Of a stretch of DNA of 64,000 bases, positions 8,932 through 17,519 are shown in pieces. Source of the DNA: Afipia sp. Root123D2. Its GTDB lineage: Bacteria > Pseudomonadota > Alphaproteobacteria > Rhizobiales > Xanthobacteraceae. The notes below the pieces were generated by a model that did no database searches, was not told where the DNA came from, and was given only the letters and a program-made list of their open reading frames with translations. Both the position numbers and the translations under genes were made by a program. Positions within the stretch are counted from its first letter, which is position 1, and every line of letters starts with the position of its first letter. The stretch lies in NCBI RefSeq assembly GCF_001425835.1, contig NZ_LMDP01000001.1:373476-437475 (forward strand), in the 5' to 3' direction.

Positions 8932-8987
8932 GTGCGACCCGTGCGACCGGCATACATAATGTGTCGGAAATTCCCCAGCGTGCGACT
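8932..8987. repeat. Three copies of GTGCGAC next to attachment site
   Basis: GTGCGACC at 8932-8939 and 8941-8948, and GTGCGACT at 8980-8987, all direct repeats on the plus strand, 35-90 bases inside the prophage end. Position and spacing suit integrase arm-binding or excisionase sites; not proven. Confidence 0.45.
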
Positions 8988-9021
8988 GCTAACCCTTTGA
9001 AAAACATGTAGAGTACGATAA

Positions 9022-9066
9022 CTCTTAATCAGCGGGTCCCAGGTTCGAGCCCTGGTGCGCCCACCA
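9022..9066 (+). other. attR: duplicated 3' part of tRNA-Lys(CTT)
   Basis: The stretch begins in the anticodon loop (CTCTTAA, anticodon CTT at 9024-9026). It continues through the 3' anticodon stem TCAGC, variable loop, T-arm (CCAGG-TTCGAGC-CCTGG), 3' acceptor strand TGCGCCC, discriminator A and encoded CCA. The bases before it (GATAA) cannot pair with TCAGC, and no D-arm or 5' acceptor strand exists. This is therefore a partial tRNA left by integration, not a functional gene. The complete tRNA-Lys should sit at the other prophage end. Confidence 0.85.
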
Positions 9067-9100
9067 AATCCCGAGATAATCCAAGCATTTGAGATAGTAT

Positions 9101-9125
9101 CCGGGCGAGGCGTGAGCCCGGTTTT
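9101..9125 (+). terminator. Rho-independent terminator after tRNA-Lys remnant
   Basis: CCGGGC (9101-9106), a nine-base loop, GCCCGG (9116-9121), then TTTT. It probably terminated the original tRNA-Lys transcript and now sits 35 bases beyond attR. Confidence 0.6.
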
Positions 9126-9178
9126 CGGCCCTGCCTCGTGCCGCGGATTGTGCAGGCCAGGTCACCGGAGATACAAAA

Positions 9179-10324
9179 TTGCGATTGCAGGACTGCCACA
9201 ACTTTCACGACTTCCGCCGGATGGCCAAGCAGCGTCTTCCGGGGCCGATCTTCAACTACATCGATGGCGCAGCCGAGGACGAGACCACCTACCGGCGCAA
9301 CACCGATGCGTTCCGGGATTGTGATCTTCTACCGAATGTTCTGCGCGGCGTGACCGACGTGGATATGTCGGTGACCGTCATGGGCCAGAAGCTGGCAATG
9401 CCGGTGTATTGTTCACCGACCGCGCTGCAGCGCCTGTTTCACCATCAAGGCGAACGCGCGGTGGCCGCGGCGGCCGGCAAGTACGGCACCATGTTCGGCG
9501 TGTCGTCGCTCGGCACCGTCAGCCTTGAGGAGGCGCGGCGGATCAGCAGCGCGCCGCAGGTCTATCAGTTCTATTTCCACAAGGACCGTGGCCTGAATCG
9601 CGAGATGATGGCCCGTGCCCGACAGGCCGGTGTCGAGGTGATGATGCTGACCGTGGACAGCATCACAGGCGGCAACCGCGAGCGCGACAAGCGCACCGGC
9701 TTCGCCATTCCCTTCAAGCTCAATCTGACCGGCATTGCCCAATTTGCCATCAGGCCGGCCTGGGCGATCAATTATCTCACCCACGAGCGCTTCCGGCTTC
9801 CGCAACTCGACAGCCACGTCGACATGGGCAGCGGCACGATGTCGATCAGTCGCTATTTTACCGAGATGCTCGATCCCTCGATGACATGGGACGACGTTGC
9901 GGAAATGGTTCAGCATTGGGGCGGGCAGTTCTGCCTCAAAGGCATCATGTCCGTCGAAGATGCAAAACGGGCGGTCGCGATCGGCTGCACCGGCATCGTG
10001 CTCTCCAATCACGGGGGACGGCAGCTCGACGGGTCGCGCAGTGCCTTTGATCAGCTTGCCGAGATCGTCGACGCCGTCGGCGACAAAATCGACGTGATGA
10101 TGGATGGCGGCGTGCAGCGCGGCACCCATGTCCTCAAGGCGCTCTCGCTCGGCGCCAAGGCGGTCGGCATCGGCCGCTACTATCTGTTCCCGCTGGCTGC
10201 TGCCGGACAACCCGGCGTGGAGCGAGCACTGGACATGATGCGTATCGAAATCGAACGGGACATGAGGCTGATGGGGTGCACCTCGATCGATCAGCTCACG
10301 CGGCAGAATCTGCGCATCCGGTAA
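9179..10324 (+). CDS. FMN-dependent 2-hydroxyacid dehydrogenase/oxidase (L-lactate dehydrogenase family)
   Basis: 381 residues starting at TTG with GGAG eight bases upstream (another TTG two codons later is possible). The whole length matches the (S)-2-hydroxyacid oxidase TIM barrel. The N-terminus is DFRRMAKQRLPGPIFNYIDGAAEDETT, followed by PVYCSPTALQRLFH, QVYQFYFHKDR and the catalytic His/FMN region LSNHGGRQLDGSRSAFDQL. The C-terminal phosphate-binding part is DVMMDGGVQRGTHVLKALSLGAKAVGIGR. It oxidises a 2-hydroxyacid such as lactate, passing electrons to a quinone, cytochrome or oxygen. It is the first chromosomal gene after the prophage and lies 271 bases before the liv operon, so it may act on the same substrate family. 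Exact substrate is not readable. Confidence 0.9.
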   Translation: MRLQDCHNFHDFRRMAKQRLPGPIFNYIDGAAEDETTYRRNTDAFRDCDLLPNVLRGVTDVDMSVTVMGQKLAMPVYCSPTALQRLFHHQGERAVAAAAGKYGTMFGVSSLGTVSLEEARRISSAPQVYQFYFHKDRGLNREMMARARQAGVEVMMLTVDSITGGNRERDKRTGFAIPFKLNLTGIAQFAIRPAWAINYLTHERFRLPQLDSHVDMGSGTMSISRYFTEMLDPSMTWDDVAEMVQHWGGQFCLKGIMSVEDAKRAVAIGCTGIVLSNHGGRQLDGSRSAFDQLAEIVDAVGDKIDVMMDGGVQRGTHVLKALSLGAKAVGIGRYYLFPLAAAGQPGVERALDMMRIEIERDMRLMGCTSIDQLTRQNLRIR

Positions 10325-10595
10325 CGTGACTTTGGTGCCGCCGCCGCCCGCATGGCGACGGCCCCGCTTCGGGCGGCCAAATCTCGACCAATACTTTGGA
10401 TCCCATCTTCTGCTGCAATCGGTGTTGAACGTTGCGATGCACCAAGCCGGTATCGTGTTGACAGCGAACACCGGTTGAGGCTGTCTTATCGCATGCGGCT
10501 TCTTCCAGAAACGAAGTCCGCATAGCAGGTCGACACAAGATGCAACAAACGCGGTCGCTAGAATCGCGAGGTGCATCGGGGGAGGGACTTGAGCC
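10325..10595. other. Intergenic region before liv operon
   Basis: 271 bases without a convincing gene. TTGACA near 10458 is a possible -35 element, but I see no clear -10 or operator. GGGGAGGG before the livH start at 10596 is the ribosome site. Confidence 0.4.
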
Positions 10596-11471
10596 ATGCT
10601 GGACTTCGTTCAGCAGTTGGTGAGCGGCATTGCGCTGGGCTGTGTGTATGGCCTGATCGCGCTCGGTTTCGTCCTTGTTTACAAGGCGACCGAGGTCGTC
10701 AATTTTGCCCAGGGCGACCTGATGATGCTGGGTGGGTTTTTCGCCTTCACCTTCATCGGCATTCTCGGCTTCAACTACTGGATCGGTTTCGTCTTCGCGG
10801 TGGTGGCGATGGCGCTGTTCGGCATGCTGACCGAGCGGCTGGTGGTCCGCCCGATCCTCGGCTACCCGCAATTCTCGATCATCATGGTGACGATCGGGCT
10901 GGGGTTCTTCCTGCGGTCGGTTGCCGGCATGGTCTGGGGCACCGACGATCTCAAGATCGAGACTCCGTTCAGTCACGGTGTCGTCAGGCTCGGGAGTCTC
11001 GTGCTCGCCTACGACAAGCTCTCGGTGATCGCCGCAACCATCCTGTTGTGCGGTCTGCTCTATCTGTTCTTCAACAAGACGACGCTCGGAACCGCCATGC
11101 GGGCGAGCTCGGAAAACATGCTCGCGGCCTATTACATGGGCATCCCGGTCAAGCGCGTGGTGTCGATCGTCTGGGCGATCAGCGCCGCGGTCGCGACATG
11201 TGCCGGCGTGCTGCTCGCACCGATCACCTTCATCCATTCCAATGTCGGTCTGGTGCTTGGTCTCAAGGCGTTTCCCGCCGCCGTTCTCGGCGGATTCGGC
11301 TCGATTCCGGGCGCGGTTGTCGGCGGCGTCCTGATCGGAGTGATCGAAAGTATGGCGGGGTTCTACCTGCTGCAGGGCTGGAAGGACGTTGCGCCGTATA
11401 TCGTGTTGCTGGCCGTTCTGCTGCTGAAGCCTGAAGGCATATTCGGCCTTCACGCCCGAAAGAAGGTGTGA
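10596..11471 (+). CDS. livH: Branched-chain-type ABC transporter permease LivH
   Basis: 291 residues, all hydrophobic helices, beginning FVQQLVSGIALGCVYGLIALGFVLVYKATEVVNFAQGDLMMLGG, the LivH hallmark. The conserved GLKAFPAAVLGGFGSIPGAVVGG loop that contacts the ATPases lies near the C-terminus. First gene of a livHMGF-ligase-livK operon on the plus strand, six bases before livM. HAAT-family transporters carry branched-chain amino acids, but also aromatic, dicarboxylic and short fatty acids. The acyl-CoA synthetase inside this operon argues for an organic acid substrate. Confidence 0.93.
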   Translation: MLDFVQQLVSGIALGCVYGLIALGFVLVYKATEVVNFAQGDLMMLGGFFAFTFIGILGFNYWIGFVFAVVAMALFGMLTERLVVRPILGYPQFSIIMVTIGLGFFLRSVAGMVWGTDDLKIETPFSHGVVRLGSLVLAYDKLSVIAATILLCGLLYLFFNKTTLGTAMRASSENMLAAYYMGIPVKRVVSIVWAISAAVATCAGVLLAPITFIHSNVGLVLGLKAFPAAVLGGFGSIPGAVVGGVLIGVIESMAGFYLLQGWKDVAPYIVLLAVLLLKPEGIFGLHARKKV

Positions 11472-11477
11472 GGCGGC

Positions 11478-12629
11478 ATGCGGTTCCTGTTCAAGACCGA
11501 CTATGAAGACGATATCCGCCTGTTTCCTCATCGCGGCTATGTGGTGTCTTACGGGATTCTGCTTGCGTTTCTCGTCGCAGCGCCATTCGTTCTCAGCAGC
11601 TATCTCGTCAGCCAACTGGTATTTGTTTGCATCTACGCGATCGTCGGCGTCGGGTTGATGATCCTCACCGGCTTCACCGGGCAGGCATCGCTGGGCCATG
11701 CGGCATTTCTCGCCATCGGCGCCTATACCACGGCTTACCTTCACAGGCTCGGGGTTCCGTTTCCGGTCTATTTCATCGCTGCCGGTTTGCTCGCGGGCGT
11801 TGTCGGGGCCGTGGTCGGTTTCCCCGCATTGCGCCTTCAGGGCATCTATCTCGTCATTGCAACGATCTCGTTCGCCCTCATTGTCGAGGAAATCATGGCG
11901 CGATGGGAAAGCGTGACGAACGGCAACGAGGGGATGCGTGTGCGGCCGATCCAGATTCTGGACACCACGGTGCCGCGCGACAGCCCGACCTTCTATTTCC
12001 TCTGTCTCGGATTGCTGATCGTGGTGATCGTCGCCGCGCTGAATCTGATGCGCTCTCCGACCGGCCGGGCATTCATCGCCATTCGTGATAGCGAAACCGC
12101 CGCGCGGAGCATGGGCGTCAACGTCTCGCTGTACAAGGTCAAGTCATTCGCGGTCAGCGCCGCTATCACCGGCCTCGCGGGCTGCCTCTACGCCCACAAG
12201 CTGTCCTTCATCAGCCCGGAGATGTTCACGCTGCAACTGTCGATCGAGTTCATCATGGTGATCATCATCGGCGGAGTTCTCAGCCTGCATGGTGCCGTTC
12301 TTGGAGCGATCTTCATCGTGATGGTCGATCCGTTCCTGACGTTCCTGAAGGACGACATTCCCGGCATGGTGGCGGGGCTTGCGGCAGCCCTGGGAGCCGG
12401 TGCCGAGCATGTCGGCCATATTCAGGACAGCGTCGCGGCCTTCGCTTCCGCCAATGGCCTGAAGGGCGCGATCTACGGCCTGATCATCATGCTGTTCATT
12501 CTGTTCGAGCCATACGGGCTGTACGGCCGATGGCTCAAGATCAAGCTGTTTTTCCAGCTATTCCCGCTTTACAAGCGCGCCACCTTTAAGCGCCAGAAGA
12601 TCTACGTGAAATCGGAGCGGAACAGATGA
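11478..12629 (+). CDS. livM: Branched-chain-type ABC transporter permease LivM
   Basis: 383 residues with about ten hydrophobic segments. The LivM motifs GFTGQASLGHAAFLAIGAYTTAYL and FPALRLQGIYLVIATISFALIVEEI and the coupling-loop region SETAARSMGVNVSLYKVKSFAVSA are present. The segment LSLHGAVLGAIFIVMVDPFLTFLKDDIPGMVAGLAAALG is longer than usual. Its stop overlaps the livG start (ATGA, 12626-12629), so expression is coupled. Confidence 0.93.
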   Translation: MRFLFKTDYEDDIRLFPHRGYVVSYGILLAFLVAAPFVLSSYLVSQLVFVCIYAIVGVGLMILTGFTGQASLGHAAFLAIGAYTTAYLHRLGVPFPVYFIAAGLLAGVVGAVVGFPALRLQGIYLVIATISFALIVEEIMARWESVTNGNEGMRVRPIQILDTTVPRDSPTFYFLCLGLLIVVIVAALNLMRSPTGRAFIAIRDSETAARSMGVNVSLYKVKSFAVSAAITGLAGCLYAHKLSFISPEMFTLQLSIEFIMVIIIGGVLSLHGAVLGAIFIVMVDPFLTFLKDDIPGMVAGLAAALGAGAEHVGHIQDSVAAFASANGLKGAIYGLIIMLFILFEPYGLYGRWLKIKLFFQLFPLYKRATFKRQKIYVKSERNR

Positions 12630-13384
12630 GCTGTTTCCGGGCCGAGAACCTGTCCCTCCACTTCGGCGGTCTCAAGGCCGTCGATGCCGTCAGTTTTGCG
12701 GTCGAGAAGGGCGAGATCCTGTCGATCATCGGCCCTAACGGCGCCGGCAAGAGCTCGATCTTCAACCTGATTTCCCGCCTGTACGATCCGACCTCGGGGA
12801 CGCTTTACTTCGAGGATCAGGACATTACCCGGGAGCCCGCGCACGATATCGCCAAGCTTGGGATCGCGCGCACCTTCCAGAATATCGAACTGTTCGAGAA
12901 TGCTACCGTCCTGAACAATCTTCTGGTCGGCCGGCATCGGCACTGCACGACCCAACTCTGGCAGGAGCTTCTGTTCCTCCCCAACGTCCGGCGTGACGAA
13001 AAGGCTCACCGCCGGCGGGTCGAGCAGGTGATAGAGTTCCTTGATCTGGAGGCGCATCGAGACAAGCTGATCTCGGGCCTTCCATACGGAGTGCGCAAGG
13101 TGATCGAACTTGCCCGCGCGCTATGCACCGAGCCGAAGCTCATCCTGCTCGATGAGCCGTCCTCGGGGCTGAACGCGGAGGAGACGGACGACATGTCGTT
13201 CTGGATCCGCGACATGAAAAGCGAGCTTGGCATAACCGTGCTGATGGTCGAGCACGATATGACCCTCGTGAACCGCGTTTCCGACCGGGTGATCGCACTG
13301 AACTACGGCAAGGTGCTGGCGATGGGCGCGCCCGCCGAGGTTCAGGCCCATCCCGGCGTCGTTGCTGCTTATCTGGGTGCGTGA
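12626..13384 (+). CDS. livG: ABC transporter ATPase LivG
   Basis: 252 residues. Walker A is GPNGAGKSS near residue 35, the Q-loop is FQNIELFENATVLNNLLVGRH, the signature region is LPYGVRKVIELARALCTEPKLILLDEPSSGLN, and the H-loop is MVEHDM. The canonical LSGGQ is replaced by LPYGVRK, as is common in this LivG subgroup. Partner of LivF below. Confidence 0.93.
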   Translation: MSCFRAENLSLHFGGLKAVDAVSFAVEKGEILSIIGPNGAGKSSIFNLISRLYDPTSGTLYFEDQDITREPAHDIAKLGIARTFQNIELFENATVLNNLLVGRHRHCTTQLWQELLFLPNVRRDEKAHRRRVEQVIEFLDLEAHRDKLISGLPYGVRKVIELARALCTEPKLILLDEPSSGLNAEETDDMSFWIRDMKSELGITVLMVEHDMTLVNRVSDRVIALNYGKVLAMGAPAEVQAHPGVVAAYLGA

Positions 13385-13394
13385 GGCAGATGTC

Positions 13395-14174
13395 ATGAGC
13401 ACAGCGGATACCATCCTGAAGCTCAGCAACATCGAAAGCTACTATGGGCCGATCATGGCGATCCGAGGCATCAGCCTCGAAGTGCCGCGCGGGCAGATCG
13501 TGACGCTGCTCGGTGCCAACGGTGCCGGGAAGACCACAGTCCTCAAAACAATTTCCGGCATTCTCGATCCGCAAAAGGGGGCGATCGAGTTCGAGGGCAA
13601 GCCGATCCAGCGAATGGAGGCCGATCGAATCGTTCGTCTCGGCCTGAGCCACGTGCCAGAGGGGCGGGAGGTTTTTCCATTCCTCAGCGTGCGCGAGAAC
13701 CTGATGATGGGGGCTTATCCGCGCCGCGACCGCGACGCCATCGCGGCGGATCTCGAACGTGTCTATGGCTACTTTCCGCGGCTGCGCGAGCGGATCAACC
13801 AGCCGGCGGGGCAGCTTTCGGGCGGCGAACAGCAGATGCTGGCGATCGGCCGCGCGCTGATGAACCGCCCGACGCTGCTGCTGCTCGACGAGCCGTCGCT
13901 TGGCCTGTCACCAATTCTGGTCAAGGAAATCTTCGCGATCATCCGGCGTGTGAACGAAGAGCAGGGAATGTCGATCCTGCTGGTCGAGCAAAACGCGAAA
14001 GTGGCGCTTGAGACAGCGCATTATGGCTACGTTCTCGAAGTCGGGCGGATCGTGATGAACGATACCTGCGAACGGCTGATGAAATCGCAGGACATTCAGG
14101 AATTCTATCTCGGAGCCAAAGAGCAGGGCGCGCGTGGCGAGCGGCGCTGGAAGAAGAAAAAGACCTGGCGATAA
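13395..14174 (+). CDS. livF: ABC transporter ATPase LivF
   Basis: 259 residues from ATG 13395, ten bases after livG; the open frame extends upstream into livG but the Met before STADTILKLSN has a ribosome site (GTGAGGCAG). Walker A LLGANGAGKTT, signature LSGGEQQMLAIGRAL, Walker B LLLLDEPSLGLSP and H-loop VEQNA are intact. The C-terminus has an extra basic tail (RGERRWKKKKTWR) beyond the usual EFYLG end; the second LivF in this window has a similar tail. Confidence 0.93.
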   Translation: MSTADTILKLSNIESYYGPIMAIRGISLEVPRGQIVTLLGANGAGKTTVLKTISGILDPQKGAIEFEGKPIQRMEADRIVRLGLSHVPEGREVFPFLSVRENLMMGAYPRRDRDAIAADLERVYGYFPRLRERINQPAGQLSGGEQQMLAIGRALMNRPTLLLLDEPSLGLSPILVKEIFAIIRRVNEEQGMSILLVEQNAKVALETAHYGYVLEVGRIVMNDTCERLMKSQDIQEFYLGAKEQGARGERRWKKKKTWR

Positions 14175-14202
14175 AGGTCTGGCGATAAAGACCTGGAGAT
14201 AA
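14161..14202 (+). repeat. 14-bp tandem repeat (3 copies) spanning the livF stop codon
   Basis: Units AGACCTGGCGATAA, AGGTCTGGCGATAA and AGACCTGGAGATAA lie head to tail; the first contains the livF stop codon. A degenerate fourth unit (GGCTGGAATGAA) follows. This looks like replication slippage. Confidence 0.8.
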
Positions 14203-14277
14203 GGCTGGAATGAAGACGCAGAGCTGAAGTTCGGCCGGATATCGAATCCGGGCGGGTGCGACAAGGAGCGAAGTGCG

Positions 14278-16116
14278 ATGACCAGACCGGCTGTCATTAC
14301 CGTGGCGGACACAATCGCGAAGAGCTTTCTTCTTGCCGTCGAGGCTCGTGGCGATCGGCCGGCGATCCGCGAGAAGCATCTCGGCGTCTGGACGTCGACG
14401 AGCTGGCGCGAATGGCAGCAGATCGCCCGGGAGATCGCTTATGCTCTCCATGCAGTTGGCTTTAAAGCTGGCGATGTCGCCTCGATCGTATCCAATGCCA
14501 CGCCCGAGTGGGTGTTCGCCGATATGGGCATTCTCTGCGCGGGCGGCGTGTCGTCGGGAATCTACCCGACCGATTCAGCGAGCCAGGTCGAATATCTCGT
14601 CAACGATTCCAGCACGCGTGTCATCTTCGTCGAGGATGAAGAACAGCTCGACAAGGTGCTGACCTGTCGTGCGCGGTGCCCGACGCTCGAGCGAATCATC
14701 GTCTTCGACATGGAAGGCCTGAGCGGATTCAGCGATCCGATGGTGATGTCACTCGATGAGTTCAGAGCGTTGGGACGCAACGCCATTGCGGGGAACGAGG
14801 CGCTTTGGGACGAAATGATCGCGAGCCGCGGTCCGAACGACCTTGCCATCCTGGTTTATACGTCAGGCACCACCGGCCCGCCGAAAGGGGCGATGCACGC
14901 CAATCGCGGCGTGACTTATCAGATGCGCTACGTCGATCATCTTCTCGTTCCGTCCGAACACGAGGAACGGCTTGTCTTCCTGCCGTTGTGCCATGTCGCC
15001 GAGCGTATCGGGGGATACTACCTCTCGGTAGCGTGTGGCTCGGTGATGAATTTCGCCGAAAGCCCCGAAACCGTGCCGGATAATTTGCGCGAAGTGCAGC
15101 CGACTGCATTTCTCGCCGTACCGCGCGTCTGGGAGAAGTTCTATTCGGCGATTACCATCGCGCTGAAGGATGCGACGCCGCTCCAGCGCTGGATGTACGA
15201 TCGCGCGATCGCGATCGGCTATCGTATGACCGACGCGAGGCTGGAGGGGCGCCCGGCGCCGGCGTCGCTGCGGCTCGCAAACACGGCGGCCTACTGGCTG
15301 GTGTTCCGCAACATCCGGCGGATGCTCGGTCTGGACCGGGTGCGCATTGCGTTTACCGGTGCGGCGCCGATCGCCCCCGAACTCATCCGCTGGTATCTCG
15401 CCCTCGGGCTCGACCTGCGCGAGGTCTATGGCCAGACCGAGAATTGCGGTGTCGCGACCATGATGCCGAACGACCAGATCAAGCTTGGTTCGGTCGGAAA
15501 GGCGGCTCCCTGGGGTGAGGTCAAGATCTGTCCGCGCGGCGAGATCCTGATCAAGGGCGATTTCCTGTTCATGGGCTATCTGAACCAGCCGGAGAAAACC
15601 GCCGAAGCGCTCGACGCACATGGCTGGCTTCACACCGGTGACGTCGGTTCGATCGATAACGAAGGTTTCGTCAAAATCACAGACCGGATGAAGGACATCA
15701 TCATCACCTCGGGCGGAAAGAACGTCACGCCGTCGGAAATCGAGAACCAGCTCAAGTTCTCGCCCTATATCTCGGATGCGGTAGTGATCGGCGACAAGCG
15801 CCCGTATCTGACATGCCTGATCATGATCGATCACGAGAATGTCGAGAAGTTCGCTCAGGATTACGATATTCCGTTTACGAATTACGCCAGCCTGTGCCGC
15901 GCGCCGGAAATTCAGGATCTGATCCGGCGTGAGGTCGAGGTCGTGAATCAGAACTTCGCGCGTGTCGAGACAATCAAGAAATTCCATCTGATCGAACGTC
16001 AGCTCACCCCCGAAGACGAGGAGTTGACGGCGACGATGAAGCTCAAGCGCGGCTTCGTGAACAAGCAGTATGCAACGGAGATCGATGCGATGTATCGCGC
16101 AGCGGCGTTGGCGTGA
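14278..16116 (+). CDS. Acyl-CoA synthetase (AMP-forming, long-chain FadD15/ACSL-like)
   Basis: 612 residues with an AAGGAG ribosome site. Adenylation motifs are A3 YTSGTTGPPKGAM (about residue 198), A5 EVYGQTENCGV, A7 HTGDVGSIDNEGFVKITDRMKDIIITSGGKNVTPSEIEN and the C-terminal MKLKRGFVNKQY lysine region. Length and the VPSEHEERLVFLPLCHVAERIGGYY segment match the bubblegum/long-chain ACSL-like group. It sits between livF and livK, so it probably makes the CoA ester of the imported acid (acid + ATP + CoA to acyl-CoA + AMP + PPi). Confidence 0.92.
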   Translation: MTRPAVITVADTIAKSFLLAVEARGDRPAIREKHLGVWTSTSWREWQQIAREIAYALHAVGFKAGDVASIVSNATPEWVFADMGILCAGGVSSGIYPTDSASQVEYLVNDSSTRVIFVEDEEQLDKVLTCRARCPTLERIIVFDMEGLSGFSDPMVMSLDEFRALGRNAIAGNEALWDEMIASRGPNDLAILVYTSGTTGPPKGAMHANRGVTYQMRYVDHLLVPSEHEERLVFLPLCHVAERIGGYYLSVACGSVMNFAESPETVPDNLREVQPTAFLAVPRVWEKFYSAITIALKDATPLQRWMYDRAIAIGYRMTDARLEGRPAPASLRLANTAAYWLVFRNIRRMLGLDRVRIAFTGAAPIAPELIRWYLALGLDLREVYGQTENCGVATMMPNDQIKLGSVGKAAPWGEVKICPRGEILIKGDFLFMGYLNQPEKTAEALDAHGWLHTGDVGSIDNEGFVKITDRMKDIIITSGGKNVTPSEIENQLKFSPYISDAVVIGDKRPYLTCLIMIDHENVEKFAQDYDIPFTNYASLCRAPEIQDLIRREVEVVNQNFARVETIKKFHLIERQLTPEDEELTATMKLKRGFVNKQYATEIDAMYRAAALA

Positions 16117-16229
16117 TCCTTCGGGATCGCGCCGCGCGGACGAAATCAGGCGGTCGGACAAGGCCGCTCACCGGCGAAGGGATGGAGGCCCCGCCTTCGC
16201 TCGATATGGGCCACGGAGAGGAGACTGAC

Positions 16230-17429
16230 ATGTCGACATCGTTCAAGGCGCTCGGCCTTGCGGTAAGCGCCATTGCGCTGACCCATCTGCCGGCCTTCGC
16301 GCAAACCAAGGTCACCAATGAGGGAATCTCGCCGACGGAAATCGTCGTCGGCTCGCACCAGGATCTGTCCGGCCCGATCAAGGGCTGGGGTGTTCCAGTG
16401 GCTAACGGAATGAAGATGGCGACCGAGGAGATCAACGCCGCCGGTGGCATCAACGGCCGCAAGATCAAGCTGATCGTCGAGGACAGCGGTTATGATCCGA
16501 AGCGCGCGGTTCTTGCATCGCAAAAGCTGATCGAGAAGGACAAGATCTTCGCCATGGTCGGCCCGATGGGCTCGCCTACGGTGCTCGCCGCGCAGGATAT
16601 TTTGTTCGATGCCGGCGTGTTGCAGCTGTTCCCGCTGACCGCGGCCGAGTTCACCTTCAAGTTCGACCCGGCGAAGGCGCAGGAGAGGCTGAAGTTCAAC
16701 AACATTCTGCCTTACGTGGAAAGCACGCGGGCCGCGATAAAATATATGATCGAGGCAAAGAAGGTCGCCAAGCCCTGCATCATGCATCAGGACGACGAGT
16801 ACGGTAAGAGCGTGCTCGACGGCTTCAAGCAGGAAGTCGCTGCCATGAAGCTGACGCCGGCTTCAATCACCAGCTACAAGCGAGGTGTATCCGATTTCAG
16901 CGCCCAGATCGCCAAGATGAAGTCGGATGGCTGCGATCTCGTCGTTCTCGGCACCATTATCCGTGAAACGATCGGTGCGATGGCTGAAGCCAAGAAGCTC
17001 GGCTGGGACGTGACCTTCCTTGGCGCCACGCCGACCAACGTGCTTGAGGTTCCGGCGCTCGGCAAGGAAGCCGTCGAGGGCTTGTACGCCGCGGCGGGAT
17101 TTGAAATTCCTTACGAAGACACGGCCAAGGGCAAGGTGAAGGATTGGCTGACCACCTACAAGAAGGAGTTTGGAAGCTCGGCGAACACCCAGGCGATCAT
17201 CGGTTACAACGCGATGATGACTTTTGCTCACTATGCGAAGAAAGCGGGCAAGGATCTAACGGGCGCCAAGATGCTGGAGGCGCTCGAATCCGGCGATGTG
17301 TTCCAGGACATCTTCAGTTCGCCGCCGACCAAGTTCTCCAAGACCAACCATCTGGCCAGCACAGTGACGCAGGTTCAGCAGGTCAAGGATGGCCGCTGGG
17401 TTCTGGTGAAGGACAATTTGACCTTCTGA
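16230..17429 (+). CDS. livK: Periplasmic substrate-binding protein of liv-type transporter
   Basis: 399 residues from ATG 16230 (AGGAGA upstream); an upstream open stretch lacks features of a protein. A signal peptide (residues 1-25, cleavage after AFA) is followed by a type I periplasmic-binding fold: GISPTEIVVGSHQDLSGPIKGWGVPVANGMKMATEEINAAGGINGRKIKLIVEDSGYDPKRAVLASQKLI, the classic Peripla_BP_6 opening. It delivers the substrate to LivHMGF. The W in GPIKGWG and the acid-activating gene next door fit a non-amino-acid ligand, as in related ABC systems for aromatic or aliphatic acids. Confidence 0.92.
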   Translation: MSTSFKALGLAVSAIALTHLPAFAQTKVTNEGISPTEIVVGSHQDLSGPIKGWGVPVANGMKMATEEINAAGGINGRKIKLIVEDSGYDPKRAVLASQKLIEKDKIFAMVGPMGSPTVLAAQDILFDAGVLQLFPLTAAEFTFKFDPAKAQERLKFNNILPYVESTRAAIKYMIEAKKVAKPCIMHQDDEYGKSVLDGFKQEVAAMKLTPASITSYKRGVSDFSAQIAKMKSDGCDLVVLGTIIRETIGAMAEAKKLGWDVTFLGATPTNVLEVPALGKEAVEGLYAAAGFEIPYEDTAKGKVKDWLTTYKKEFGSSANTQAIIGYNAMMTFAHYAKKAGKDLTGAKMLEALESGDVFQDIFSSPPTKFSKTNHLASTVTQVQQVKDGRWVLVKDNLTF

Positions 17430-17519
17430 CAGATCGTCGGGCATTCTGATTGACACATTTGTCCTGTGTGCGTGAGGTTCATCCTCGCGCACACAGTTCG
17501 TTTTGAAGGTGTCAGTCGC

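Larger units (their letters stand above)
1..9066. mobile_element. Prophage right end (partial, runs off left edge)
   Basis: Eight tightly packed plus-strand genes, several overlapping by 1-4 bases, encode large ejection-type proteins, tail fibre/spike proteins and a lysis set, in the late-gene order usual for short-tailed phages. The block ends exactly where a 3' tRNA-Lys fragment is duplicated, after which chromosomal metabolic genes begin. No integrase, terminase, portal or capsid gene is in view, so those must lie left of the window. The visible genes are open and mostly start with good ribosome sites, so this end is not decayed. Podovirus-like is an inference from architecture. Confidence 0.85.

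Noticed and set aside
9011..9066. Complete tRNA-Lys gene
   Set aside because: The 5' half (acceptor, D-arm, 5' anticodon stem) is absent; only the 3' part is present.
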